A DNA stretch of 64,000 nucleotides, from assembly GCA_036402115.1 (NCBI GenBank), contig DASWTM010000026.1, positions 32,526-96,525 on the forward strand, in the 5' to 3' direction. The position numbers and the translations under genes were made by a program. Positions 18,207 to 26,705 of the stretch are shown piece after piece; the first letter of the stretch is position 1; every line of letters begins with the position of its first letter. The DNA comes from Chryseosolibacter sp036402115 (lineage in GTDB: Bacteria; Bacteroidota; Bacteroidia; Cytophagales; Cyclobacteriaceae). The notes beneath the pieces are model-generated. The model searched no databases. It had not been told where the DNA came from and worked only from the letters and a program-made list of their open reading frames with translations.

Positions 18207-18811
18207 GTGAACGTAAGATCGCTATCTATGGAGCTGGCGGTTTTGGCCGCGAGGTAAGTGTGATGCTGGAACGCTGCAATCCGGTATCAACCTTCGTGGG
18301 TTTCCTCGATGACGATGCAGAAAAGTTATCCAGGGTTCGTGTTGCGGAAGATTTTGATGACGTTGCCATTGCCATCGCCAACACGAACAGCAGAAAGAAG
18401 ATTTTTCACCAGTGGTCATTGCCTGCCGTACCATTTCATCCGATCGTGGCTGCTGACGTATTTCTTCATCCCTCGATCGCTGTCGGAATTGGAGCAATTG
18501 TGTGTAGCGGCACCAAGCTCACATTGGACATTACAATAGGCAGGTTTGTCATCATCAACCTCAATGCAACGGTCGGCCACGATGTAAGGCTCGGTGATTT
18601 TTGTTCGATTATGCCTGGGGTAAATATTTCTGGAAACGTCACAATCGAGAGCGATGTATTCATAGGGTCCGGTGCAACCATTCTCCAGGGAATTCATATC
18701 GGCCAAGGGTCGATTGTAGGAGCGGGAGCAGTAGTGACACGCGATCTTCCACCATATTCCGTTGCGGTCGGGGTGCCCGCGCGAATAATCAAGAAAGCAA
18801 AAAATGACTAG
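18203..18811 (+). CDS. PglD/NeuD-like sugar O- or N-acyltransferase
   Basis: The 202-residue protein has an N-terminal nucleotide-sugar-binding domain starting KIAIYGAGGFGREV and a C-terminal left-handed beta-helix of hexapeptide repeats ending GAGAVVTRDLPPYSVAVGVPA. This is the layout of PglD, which N-acetylates UDP-4-amino sugars with acetyl-CoA, and of NeuD. A catalytic His is present in NATVGHDV. A PglE-like aminotransferase 960 bases downstream would supply the amino sugar. The start overlaps the ATP-grasp stop (ATGA). Confidence 0.87.
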   Translation: MSERKIAIYGAGGFGREVSVMLERCNPVSTFVGFLDDDAEKLSRVRVAEDFDDVAIAIANTNSRKKIFHQWSLPAVPFHPIVAADVFLHPSIAVGIGAIVCSGTKLTLDITIGRFVIINLNATVGHDVRLGDFCSIMPGVNISGNVTIESDVFIGSGATILQGIHIGQGSIVGAGAVVTRDLPPYSVAVGVPARIIKKAKND

Positions 18812-19352
18812 TGCCAGTTCAACTTTTAAGCAGTACAGGCCTGCATTGACCTTCATTGGAAAATTTGTCGGCCTCTACCTTGTCCTGAATTTTATATATG
18901 GCTTATTTGTTGAAGCGTACAGGCCCTCCGTTGATCCCATCACCCTTCTTGTAGCTCGCCACTCCGAGTTTGTGATATCGCTGTTTAATCCATTGGTTTC
19001 AACCCAGTCTTACCCGCATTCTCCTTTTGTTCCGTTTACGTTGTCGGGCAGAACGATTATTAATGTATTTGAAGGCTGTAACAGCGTCAACGTAATCATT
19101 GTTTATGTTGCGTTCATAGTCGCGTTTTCTACACGATGGTTTCAGCGTTGGCGCAACGTGCTGCTGGATCTTGCCGTGGTGTACGGGATGAACCTGATTC
19201 GTATTGTTCTTCTTTTTTACATTGCCTTATATTTTCCAGAAGGCCTGTATTTCTTTCACAAGTTTTTATTCACCGGTATCATTTACGCGGTGGTGTTCGT
19301 GCTTTGGTACCTTTGGGTGAAGCGATCAAGGTCTGATGAAAAAGGAATTTGA
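18804..19352 (+). CDS. xrtF: Exosortase family protein XrtF
   Basis: This 182-residue integral membrane protein carries the exosortase catalytic triad in the right order: C92 in FEGCNSVNVIIVY, R133 in MNLIRIVLLFY and H152 in YFFHKFLFTGIIY. Exosortases are membrane transpeptidase-like enzymes that process short C-terminal signals made of a motif, one helix and a basic tail. The length and the next gene match the XrtF system of Bacteroidota. It overlaps the acetyltransferase by 8 bases and its partner by 17 bases. A candidate substrate lies 5 kb downstream. Confidence 0.88.
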   Translation: MTSASSTFKQYRPALTFIGKFVGLYLVLNFIYGLFVEAYRPSVDPITLLVARHSEFVISLFNPLVSTQSYPHSPFVPFTLSGRTIINVFEGCNSVNVIIVYVAFIVAFSTRWFQRWRNVLLDLAVVYGMNLIRIVLLFYIALYFPEGLYFFHKFLFTGIIYAVVFVLWYLWVKRSRSDEKGI

Positions 19353-19779
19353 TCATCTCAAGAAAAGTCCGCGTAGCCTGTTCTTGATCGCCCTTGCTGT
19401 CATCGGGTTGTGCTCGGCTTATCTTTTTCAGCGAACCGATTTAGTGCTGTCGATTTGCCATTGTGAAATGAGCCCCGAATTGTCGTTTGCACTCCACAAG
19501 TTTTTCAGAGTGCTGATGAACGATCTCTGCATGCTCCTGATCATCCATGCCTGGTTCAATGACAGCACCATCACGCGGCTGGCCATCTGGATTCAACTCG
19601 TGGATACATTTTTCCTCCTTCCTGTTTACCTGCTCATCAAGTTGTCGTTGGAGGGCCCCACAGAATTATCAAGTCCGCTACTTTCTCAATTTCATAGATT
19701 GATCGTTAATCCAACGCTGCTGATCCTGTTATTTCCGGCAGTATACTTTCAAAGAGCAAAATTTGACCGAAATGAGTAA
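19336..19779 (+). CDS. Exosortase F system-associated protein
   Basis: The 147-residue membrane protein has about four hydrophobic segments and directly follows, with overlap, the exosortase. The conserved look of LFQRTDLVLSICHC, ALHKFFRVLMNDL and FHRLIVNPTLLILLFPA agrees with the family that neighbours XrtF throughout Bacteroidota. Its role is not known; it may assemble with or stabilise XrtF. The assignment depends strongly on adjacency. The next gene begins inside its last codons. Confidence 0.8.
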   Translation: MKKEFDHLKKSPRSLFLIALAVIGLCSAYLFQRTDLVLSICHCEMSPELSFALHKFFRVLMNDLCMLLIIHAWFNDSTITRLAIWIQLVDTFFLLPVYLLIKLSLEGPTELSSPLLSQFHRLIVNPTLLILLFPAVYFQRAKFDRNE

Positions 19780-20890
19780 TCGTATTTTCCTATCACCGCC
19801 ACATATGAGTGGCAATGAACAGTTGTTTGTCAACGAGGCGTTTCAATCAAACTGGATCTCACCGGCAGGCCCACACATTTCTTCATTCGAAACCGAACTG
19901 GCCGATTATTTACAGGCAGACGCGGTTGCCGCGTTGTCTTCTGGAACCGCTGCAATACATCTTGCTCTCATTCTTTTGGGGGTGAAGCCGGGCGATGAAG
20001 TCATCTGCTCCACTTTCACTTTTGCGGGCTCATGCAATCCGATTATTTATCAAGGGGCAGTCCCGGTATTCGTTGACTCGGAAAAGGACACTTGGAACAT
20101 GGATCCCGAGTTGTTGGAAAAGGCAGTGATTGAACGATCCGCAAAAGGAAAAAAACCAAAGGCCATCATTTTGGTTCACCTGTACGGAATGCCAGCCAAA
20201 GTTGACGAAATCATGAAAGTTGCGCAGCGATTTGAAATTCCCGTGATAGAAGACGCTGCCGAAGCACTGGGTTCATTGTACCGTCAACGTAAATGCGGAA
20301 ATCTTGGTGACTTTAGCATTCTCTCGTTCAACGGTAATAAAATTATAACAACATCTGGCGGAGGTGCGCTTGTATCAGCAAACAAGGGCTGGATCGAACG
20401 AGCCAAATTCCTGGCAACGCAGGCCCGGGATATTGCCCCGCATTATCAGCACTCACAAATTGGTTATAACTACCGTCTAAGCAACATTTGTGCAGGGATT
20501 GGCCGCGGACAACTTCAGGTAATCGATTTGCGGGTGAAACAGAGAAGAGCGATTTTCGACCTTTATTCAAAGATGCTGCCCTCGGAGGAAATTGAATTCC
20601 AACCCGAACTTCCGGAAAACCATTCAAATCGATGGCTAACTTGCCTTACATTCCAAGGGCAACGTCAAGGTGTGTCTGACGAAGTGCGCCTGGCGCTTGA
20701 GAAGCAGAACATCGAAAGCAGACCGCTTTGGAAACCTATGCATCTGCAACCTGTCTTTCAAGGCGCACCTTCCTTCGTAAATGGCGTTTCTGAACAACTT
20801 TTTAACAAGGGGCTTTGCCTTCCTTCCGGCAGCGCCATGTCCGAAAATGAGGTCGAAAGGGTTTGTAAAGTAATCCGTTCAATGTTGTAG
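19772..20890 (+). CDS. DegT/DnrJ/EryC1/StrS-family PLP sugar aminotransferase (PglE-like)
   Basis: The 372-residue protein begins FLSPPHMSGNEQLFVNEAF, the hallmark of PglE-like enzymes, then IEDAAEALGS and the PLP-lysine motif SFNGNKIITTSGGG with Lys at about residue 190. These enzymes convert a UDP-4-keto sugar to the 4-amino sugar. A PglF-like dehydratase and a PglD-like acetyltransferase in the locus complete a diacetylbacillosamine-type route. The ATG at 19772 was preferred to a TTG three codons upstream. It overlaps the exosortase partner gene by 8 bases. Confidence 0.92.
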   Translation: MSNRIFLSPPHMSGNEQLFVNEAFQSNWISPAGPHISSFETELADYLQADAVAALSSGTAAIHLALILLGVKPGDEVICSTFTFAGSCNPIIYQGAVPVFVDSEKDTWNMDPELLEKAVIERSAKGKKPKAIILVHLYGMPAKVDEIMKVAQRFEIPVIEDAAEALGSLYRQRKCGNLGDFSILSFNGNKIITTSGGGALVSANKGWIERAKFLATQARDIAPHYQHSQIGYNYRLSNICAGIGRGQLQVIDLRVKQRRAIFDLYSKMLPSEEIEFQPELPENHSNRWLTCLTFQGQRQGVSDEVRLALEKQNIESRPLWKPMHLQPVFQGAPSFVNGVSEQLFNKGLCLPSGSAMSENEVERVCKVIRSML

Positions 20891-20989
20891 CAAAAAGATT
20901 TCCTGAATTTGGTTACTAACTCCCTTTTAAGTGCATAAAAATCAGTCGAAAACGCTAAATTTACCGACAATACCAAAAAAGGCTTGATC

Positions 20990-23900
20990 ATGCGATACCT
21001 CCTGTCTATTGTATTAGTGCTTGGCTTCTTAGTCACCCAAGCTCAAAATTACCGTACACGTGCAAATGGCAACTGGAGCAGTGCTTCAACCTGGCAAGTC
21101 GAAAATGCGCCAGGCGTCTGGGTTAATGCCGTTGCTGCTCCCGACCTCAACGCCAACACTATTATAGTGCGGCACAACCTCAATGTAACTGAGAATGTAA
21201 CAATCGATCAGACCTCCATTCGAAGTGGATCCACCATTCAGGTCTTCGATGGCGTTACGCTAACGGTGAACAATGGTGCTGGAACCGACCTGCTGCTCAA
21301 TATGCAGACAAACCTGCATTTGCTGGGTGAGGGTCATTTAGCTGGAAACGGTTATGTAGTGTTTGGAGGAAGTGTTTACTTATATTCGACAAATGCGACA
21401 GGCGCAATTACGGCTGGAACGGGAGCCACTGGCAACATCCGGGTATTATCACGGAATTTTACTGCAAGCTGTACGCTTCACTACGCAAACAATCAGACCC
21501 AATATGTAGGCAGCGGACATCCTGCAACAGTAGGCCTGACCACAGTCATAAACAACCCGGCTAACGTAATTCTGAATAATACAGCCAGCGCTAATGTAAC
21601 GTTTGGTGGCACAGTTAATATCCTTGCAGGCGAACTGGTTGCTGAGAATGACAATATCACGGCATCCGGCACCGTGGTCATCAACGGTGGGGGGCTTCGC
21701 CTGGGCGAAGATGGTTCGGCCAAAACCCACGTCATAAACAACGTCACTTATACTTCAGGTACCTTTGTTATAACCAACGCTGGCTCTGCCGCCACCCTAT
21801 CTGCTCGATTCAACGGAGTTGTGGATTTGGCAGGAGGGAACGCCAACGTTTCCAGCGGAACTGGCAACTTGTACCTATTGCTCTATGGAGATGTATCGGG
21901 CGCGGGCTATTTTGCTGCATCCGGAGCAAACAACCACATCCGATTTTTCGGAAACGGAAATTTCACGAAAGGCTTTCCGTTGGCATCAGGTGCTGTTATC
22001 AAAGTATTGACTATCGATCGCCCAGGATTGAACGTAACGCTTCCTCACAGTTTAAATATTTCCTCGCTAACTATGCCAAACGGTACACTTGTTCTGGGCG
22101 CGGATATGATCGTGGCTTCAACGCTTAACATTGGAGCTGGTGGCGTATTGAATTTCTCTGGGCAAACACTGGAGCTTCGAAACAGTTACAATGCATCGCT
22201 GTCTGGGGGGCTGCTCGTTGGTAGTCAAACCAGTACGCTGATATTATCCAATGCCGGTAGCGTTGGAGCCTTGAACTTTGCAGGAGGTACAACGCTTGGA
22301 ACTTTTACCCTTGACAGGTCAGGCAGCGTAAGTTTCCAAAATGCGATTACTATCCGCAATACCTTGAACCTTTTAAAGGGTACACTTAACAATTCCGCTG
22401 GTCTATCGCTGGGCAGTGGGGCGGTTGTAAACAGACATTCCAATAACTCGGTAACAGGGACCGCATTTGCTGGTGGACCCTATTCCGTTATTTACACAGG
22501 TACCAGCCTGACTGCAGGACCCGATATTGCTGGACCAGTTTCTGACATCACTAGCAACGTCTCGGGAACCGTTACATTAGGCAGCCCGATATCAGCATCA
22601 GGCACGTTGAGCATCAATTCTGGAACATGGTCGGCTGGAGCCAATTCAATCACAATCGGCAGCATTGTTAACAACGGTGTATTCAATGCTCCATCGTCAA
22701 CCTTGAGTCTTTCAGGCAACATTACCAATACGAACCTGTTTGCAGCGGGTAGCGGAACAGTTGTGCTCAATGGCTCATCAATACAAAATATCGATGGTGG
22801 TTCGCCCATTCAATTTAACAACCTGACGCTCGCCAACAATGCTTCCGCAAGTATAGAAACGGTGCACAGCATGCGTGGCATTCTTACGCTTGGTACAAAC
22901 ACATCGTTTGATGCGGACGGAGCTGGCAATAGTGGCAGATTCACCCTTATGTCGTACGGTGAGGCTTCAGGATCTGATGCCATGATTGCGCAGGTTCCCG
23001 CCTCCGCAACGATCACAGGCGAATTTACTGTGCAGCGTTTTGTCAGTGGTATTGATGACACGCACCGGTTCATCTCGTCACCGGTTACGAATGCTTCGGT
23101 CGCCCAACTGCAGGATGACGTCCTTGTTACCGGTGAGTTTGAGGGAACTGACTATCCCTGCGAGCCTTGTAGCCAGGAATATAACGGAGCATCACTTCGC
23201 TGGTTCAACCAGGAGGCAGGTGGGCTCTTTGAAGATCGGTGGGCGCCCACGCCTGTTACGCAGGGCACGAATGATGAATTATTGGTTCCCGGTCGTGGAT
23301 ACGATTTGTATATGTGGGATGGAGCTGATCCAGTCGTGCTGGATTTCACAGGACCGGTTAATTACGGCAACTTTGATTTCGGATCATTAGCTTACACGCC
23401 ATCTACGCCTGCCGACCAATATACTGACGGCTGGCACCTCCTCGGAAACCCTTATCCTGCGCCAATCATTTGGAATACAAATCCAGGATGGTCCAGAACA
23501 AATATTGAAGCTGTAGTCTGGGTGTGGGATGAAGCGGGCCAGGTATGGCGAACTGCTAACTTTAACAGTCCTGGCGCGGGAAATCTTCCGAATGGCCGAA
23601 TTGCGAGCGGTCAGGGATTCTGGGTTAGGGTCTTGAGTGGAGGAGGTCAGTTAAGCATTACGGAAGCTGTAAAGTCCACGAGTTCAAATGGAACCTATTA
23701 CCGTGAAAAAGAGTTGCAGAACGAGCCTGCGATTGTGTTCACGCTGCGCTCTAACGGAGTCGAAGATAATGCATACCTGCTGTTCAGTCACATTGAATCG
23801 GACGGGATTGAAAAACTTATAACGGGCAGGGAGAGAATGACAGTCGGTATGGAGAAAGAAGGTAAGATTTTGCAATATCAAACGATCACCACTGATGACG

Positions 23901-24376
23901 CAGCGTTGATTCCGCTGACCATTATTGCACGGGAAAAAGGAGAAATGGAGTTGTTGTTTGATGATATAGCGGGAGGCTTAAGCACCGAATATATGCTGAT
24001 CGATAGGATGAGTGATGACGAAGTGCAGAAGGGGGTCCCCATCAAAATCCAGGTATCGCAGCCGAACACTAAAATTTCCGGTCGGTTTTTCTTGGCGAAG
24101 CGCGGCATGAAGCGTGAATTGGCGAGTGAAAGCCTGGTGTCGTACTTTCCTAACCCTGTAACTGATCTTTTGACCGTGAGTGTGGCATCTGAATCAGTAA
24201 AAAGCATTAATTTGACGAATCAGGTGGGACAGGTGATCAAGCCGGTTGCACTTATTGAGTCGAATGGCACTGTGAGGGCGGAAATCTCTCTTCGTGATAT
24301 GACAGCTGGATTATATTTTTTGAATGTGACTTTCGAGGACGAATTGAGAAAAGTCTATAAAATTATTAAGCGATAA
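20990..24376 (+). CDS. Large secreted beta-helix-like adhesin with T9SS C-terminal sorting domain
   Basis: The 1128-residue protein has a signal peptide (RYLLSIVLVLGFLVTQAQ), an N-terminal NGNWSSASTWQ block typical of Bacteroidota G8-like extracellular proteins, and several hundred residues of short Gly/Asn/Thr/Ser-rich strands suggestive of a parallel beta-helix. From about residue 1050, SYFPNPVTDLLTV and a final GLYFLNV..KVYKIIKR form a type-A type IX secretion sorting domain. It should be exported by Sec, moved across the outer membrane by T9SS and anchored on the surface. The start is ATG; a TTG two codons upstream is unlikely. Five bases separate it from the small candidate exosortase substrate. 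Confidence 0.85.
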   Translation: MRYLLSIVLVLGFLVTQAQNYRTRANGNWSSASTWQVENAPGVWVNAVAAPDLNANTIIVRHNLNVTENVTIDQTSIRSGSTIQVFDGVTLTVNNGAGTDLLLNMQTNLHLLGEGHLAGNGYVVFGGSVYLYSTNATGAITAGTGATGNIRVLSRNFTASCTLHYANNQTQYVGSGHPATVGLTTVINNPANVILNNTASANVTFGGTVNILAGELVAENDNITASGTVVINGGGLRLGEDGSAKTHVINNVTYTSGTFVITNAGSAATLSARFNGVVDLAGGNANVSSGTGNLYLLLYGDVSGAGYFAASGANNHIRFFGNGNFTKGFPLASGAVIKVLTIDRPGLNVTLPHSLNISSLTMPNGTLVLGADMIVASTLNIGAGGVLNFSGQTLELRNSYNASLSGGLLVGSQTSTLILSNAGSVGALNFAGGTTLGTFTLDRSGSVSFQNAITIRNTLNLLKGTLNNSAGLSLGSGAVVNRHSNNSVTGTAFAGGPYSVIYTGTSLTAGPDIAGPVSDITSNVSGTVTLGSPISASGTLSINSGTWSAGANSITIGSIVNNGVFNAPSSTLSLSGNITNTNLFAAGSGTVVLNGSSIQNIDGGSPIQFNNLTLANNASASIETVHSMRGILTLGTNTSFDADGAGNSGRFTLMSYGEASGSDAMIAQVPASATITGEFTVQRFVSGIDDTHRFISSPVTNASVAQLQDDVLVTGEFEGTDYPCEPCSQEYNGASLRWFNQEAGGLFEDRWAPTPVTQGTNDELLVPGRGYDLYMWDGADPVVLDFTGPVNYGNFDFGSLAYTPSTPADQYTDGWHLLGNPYPAPIIWNTNPGWSRTNIEAVVWVWDEAGQVWRTANFNSPGAGNLPNGRIASGQGFWVRVLSGGGQLSITEAVKSTSSNGTYYREKELQNEPAIVFTLRSNGVEDNAYLLFSHIESDGIEKLITGRERMTVGMEKEGKILQYQTITTDDAALIPLTIIAREKGEMELLFDDIAGGLSTEYMLIDRMSDDEVQKGVPIKIQVSQPNTKISGRFFLAKRGMKRELASESLVSYFPNPVTDLLTVSVASESVKSINLTNQVGQVIKPVALIESNGTVRAEISLRDMTAGLYFLNVTFEDELRKVYKIIKR

Positions 24377-24381
24377 GCACT

Positions 24382-24573
24382 ATGAAGTTCCGGAACGTAT
24401 TTGCTATAACTGTAGCCCTTTTCTTGGTTTGCATAACCGCGTCCGGGCAACCGGGTGGTGGAGGTAACCCCGGAGGCGGTCCGCCTGTCCCGATAACAGG
24501 AATCGAAATTCTAATTGCTTTAGGTGGATTTTTTGGCCTTAAGAAGTTGTTGGAGTCAAAGAAATCAAGGTAG
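24382..24573 (+). CDS. Small PID-CTERM-like tripartite-signal protein, candidate XrtF substrate
   Basis: This 63-residue protein is built almost only of sorting signals. Residues 1-22 form a signal peptide (VFAITVALFLVCITASG). A Gly/Pro linker (PGGGGNPGGGPP) leads to PVPITG, a short hydrophobic helix (IEILIALGGFFGL) and a basic tail (KKLLESKKSR). Motif, helix and basic end match the layout of PEP-CTERM-like exosortase signals, and PVPITG resembles the PVPIDG of PID-CTERM proteins. It is only five bases after the adhesin stop, so it is probably co-transcribed with it. Cleavage near the motif would release a peptide of fewer than 20 residues. Confidence 0.75.
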   Translation: MKFRNVFAITVALFLVCITASGQPGGGGNPGGGPPVPITGIEILIALGGFFGLKKLLESKKSR

Positions 24574-24620
24574 GTCTTCGTTTCTTTGGCTTTCCCCGTA
24601 TTTATGTTGATCTGTGCTGC

Positions 24621-26555
24621 ATGGCTTACAAACTGACGCTTTTTGGTAAATCCTTAATGGGTACAATCTATCGATTGAAGATTTTACCGCGTTGGGTCAT
24701 TATTCTGATTGACCTCTCTTTCATCAGTCTTTCCACATGTTTGGGATTTTTTCTCCGGTTTAATTTCTCGAAAGATGATATCCTCGCCCACAACTTTGTT
24801 GAGGGAATTTTCATTAATGCGCTTGCCGGACTGATATCGATCCTTTTAACGAATAGCTACAAAGGGATTGTTAGGTACACGGGTATTCAGGACGGTGTGC
24901 GTATTTTCTTTACGCTCCTGATCAGCATGGTGATCGTGAATGGTGTAAACCTTGTATACTCTTATAATTACCGAATTAACATAATTCCCTATTCAGTAAT
25001 ATTTATCGGCTTCCTGGCATCCTTCTTATTTCTTTTTAATTATAGACTGCTCGTCAAATATATTTTCTCGTTTTATAACTCAAATACACTGCGGAATGCC
25101 CATGTTTTAATATACGGTGCCGGGCAGACGGGAATGATTACCAAACACGTCATTGATGCTTCCCCAACGTCCAAGGTCATTGGGTTTCTTGAAAACGATC
25201 GTCATAAAATTGATAAGGTATTGAACGGATCTCCGATCTATTCGGCTGAGCTTGATCAGGTCGAAGAGTTGATCCAGAACGTACGGGTAGATGAACTCAT
25301 CATCACGGTCAAGAATCTGGGAACAAAGGCAAAAAACGAAATTGTCGATCTCTGTTTTAAGTACCATGTCAAAGTTCGAGTTGTTCCACCAATTGATAAA
25401 TGGGTTAAGGGTGAATTAAGCCTTAATCAGATTAAAGAAATTAACATTGAAGACCTGCTTGAACGGGAAAGTATTAAACTGAGCGACAGCAATCTGGAAC
25501 AGCAGCTGTCACGCAAGAAGGTGTGCATCACGGGTGCTGCAGGGTCGATAGGAAGTGAAATCGTGCGCCAGGTAATGGGCTACAATCCATCGCAGGTGAT
25601 CCTTATTGATCAGGCGGAATCGTTCCTATTTGAAATTGATAGGCAAATCAAGCGCTCAGATTCATCTGTGCAGGTTACGTCCTACGTGGCAGACATAACC
25701 AATAAAGAGAGAATTCGTTCCATTTTTAACGAACACCACCCCGACCTCATCTTCCATGCAGCTGCATACAAGCATGTGCCACTAATGGAGCGAAATCCTG
25801 CGGAGGCGATTACTTGCAATATTTTAGGAACTAAAATTCTCGCGGACCTGGCCGTTGAATTTGGTGTGCTAAAATTCGTCATGATCTCGACTGATAAAGC
25901 AGTCAACCCGACCAACGTAATGGGATGCTCAAAGCGGATTGCAGAAATATATGTGCAGTCGCTGAACAGGTATCTTGACACGCTGGGTAAACCACACACA
26001 GCATTCGTTACAACACGATTTGGCAACGTACTGGGATCAAATGGCTCTGTTATCCCGGTTTTCAAGAAACAAATTGATGCAGGTGGGCCTGTCACTGTCA
26101 CTCATCCTGAGATTACACGATATTTCATGACCATCCCTGAAGCTTGCCAGCTCGTACTGGAGGCTGGTGCCCTTGGACGTGGCGGAGAAATATTCATATT
26201 TGATATGGGAGAAATGGTCAAGATCCATGACCTGGCCAAGCGTATGATACGACTTTCTGGTTTCGAACCGGGGAAGGAAATTGATATAGTTTTTACCGGA
26301 TTGCGTGAAGGGGAGAAGTTGTATGAAGAACTGCTGAATCAGTCGGAGAGTACAATTCCGACACACCACGACAAAATCATGATCGCCAAAGTTCAGGAGT
26401 ACGCCTATAGTGAAGTTAGCAAAATGGTTGACTTGTTTCACGAACTTGTTGACGACAAGAATGAACTTAAGATGGTCGCTTTGATGAAGGAGCTTGTCCC
26501 CGAATTTAAAAGCAACTACTCACGCTACGAGGTACTCGATCGTATTCAAAACTGA
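24621..26555 (+). CDS. PglF/CapD-like membrane nucleotide-sugar 4,6-dehydratase
   Basis: The 644-residue protein has four N-terminal membrane helices, a CoA-binding-like Rossmann domain (VLIYGAGQTGM) and a C-terminal SDR domain with TGAAGSIGSEI at about 304-314, then FHAAAYKHVPLME and STDKAVNPTNVMGCSKR. In this family Met replaces the catalytic Tyr region, as in PglF/WbpM. It should form the 4-keto-6-deoxy sugar used by the PglE-like aminotransferase. A second ATG at 24657 begins MGTIYRLKILPRW and may be the true start. It is the last gene of the polysaccharide run. Confidence 0.92.
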   Translation: MAYKLTLFGKSLMGTIYRLKILPRWVIILIDLSFISLSTCLGFFLRFNFSKDDILAHNFVEGIFINALAGLISILLTNSYKGIVRYTGIQDGVRIFFTLLISMVIVNGVNLVYSYNYRINIIPYSVIFIGFLASFLFLFNYRLLVKYIFSFYNSNTLRNAHVLIYGAGQTGMITKHVIDASPTSKVIGFLENDRHKIDKVLNGSPIYSAELDQVEELIQNVRVDELIITVKNLGTKAKNEIVDLCFKYHVKVRVVPPIDKWVKGELSLNQIKEINIEDLLERESIKLSDSNLEQQLSRKKVCITGAAGSIGSEIVRQVMGYNPSQVILIDQAESFLFEIDRQIKRSDSSVQVTSYVADITNKERIRSIFNEHHPDLIFHAAAYKHVPLMERNPAEAITCNILGTKILADLAVEFGVLKFVMISTDKAVNPTNVMGCSKRIAEIYVQSLNRYLDTLGKPHTAFVTTRFGNVLGSNGSVIPVFKKQIDAGGPVTVTHPEITRYFMTIPEACQLVLEAGALGRGGEIFIFDMGEMVKIHDLAKRMIRLSGFEPGKEIDIVFTGLREGEKLYEELLNQSESTIPTHHDKIMIAKVQEYAYSEVSKMVDLFHELVDDKNELKMVALMKELVPEFKSNYSRYEVLDRIQN

Positions 26556-26705
26556 TTGACCCATTATCGGTGGGGTGCTCGAAAGACTACCCGGTGGGCG
26601 CAGCTGAAAGGATCTCTTGCCGGTAGCACCTAATCAAGTAACATAGCGTGTCGAACGCACGCGAGGTCAATACTCAGTTGACTTCGTTCGATTTACACTT
26701 AACTT

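Noticed and set aside
1..26555. Whole polysaccharide locus as a recently acquired island
   Set aside because: No integrase, tRNA junction, direct repeats or transposase were found at its visible right edge, and the left edge is outside the window. Transfer cannot be argued from this sequence alone.
26556..26705. Possible structured RNA or terminator between the dehydratase and barrel genes
   Set aside because: Only a five-pair stem (GCGTG/CACGC) without a T-run is present. No riboswitch core, tRNA or small-RNA pattern was recognised.
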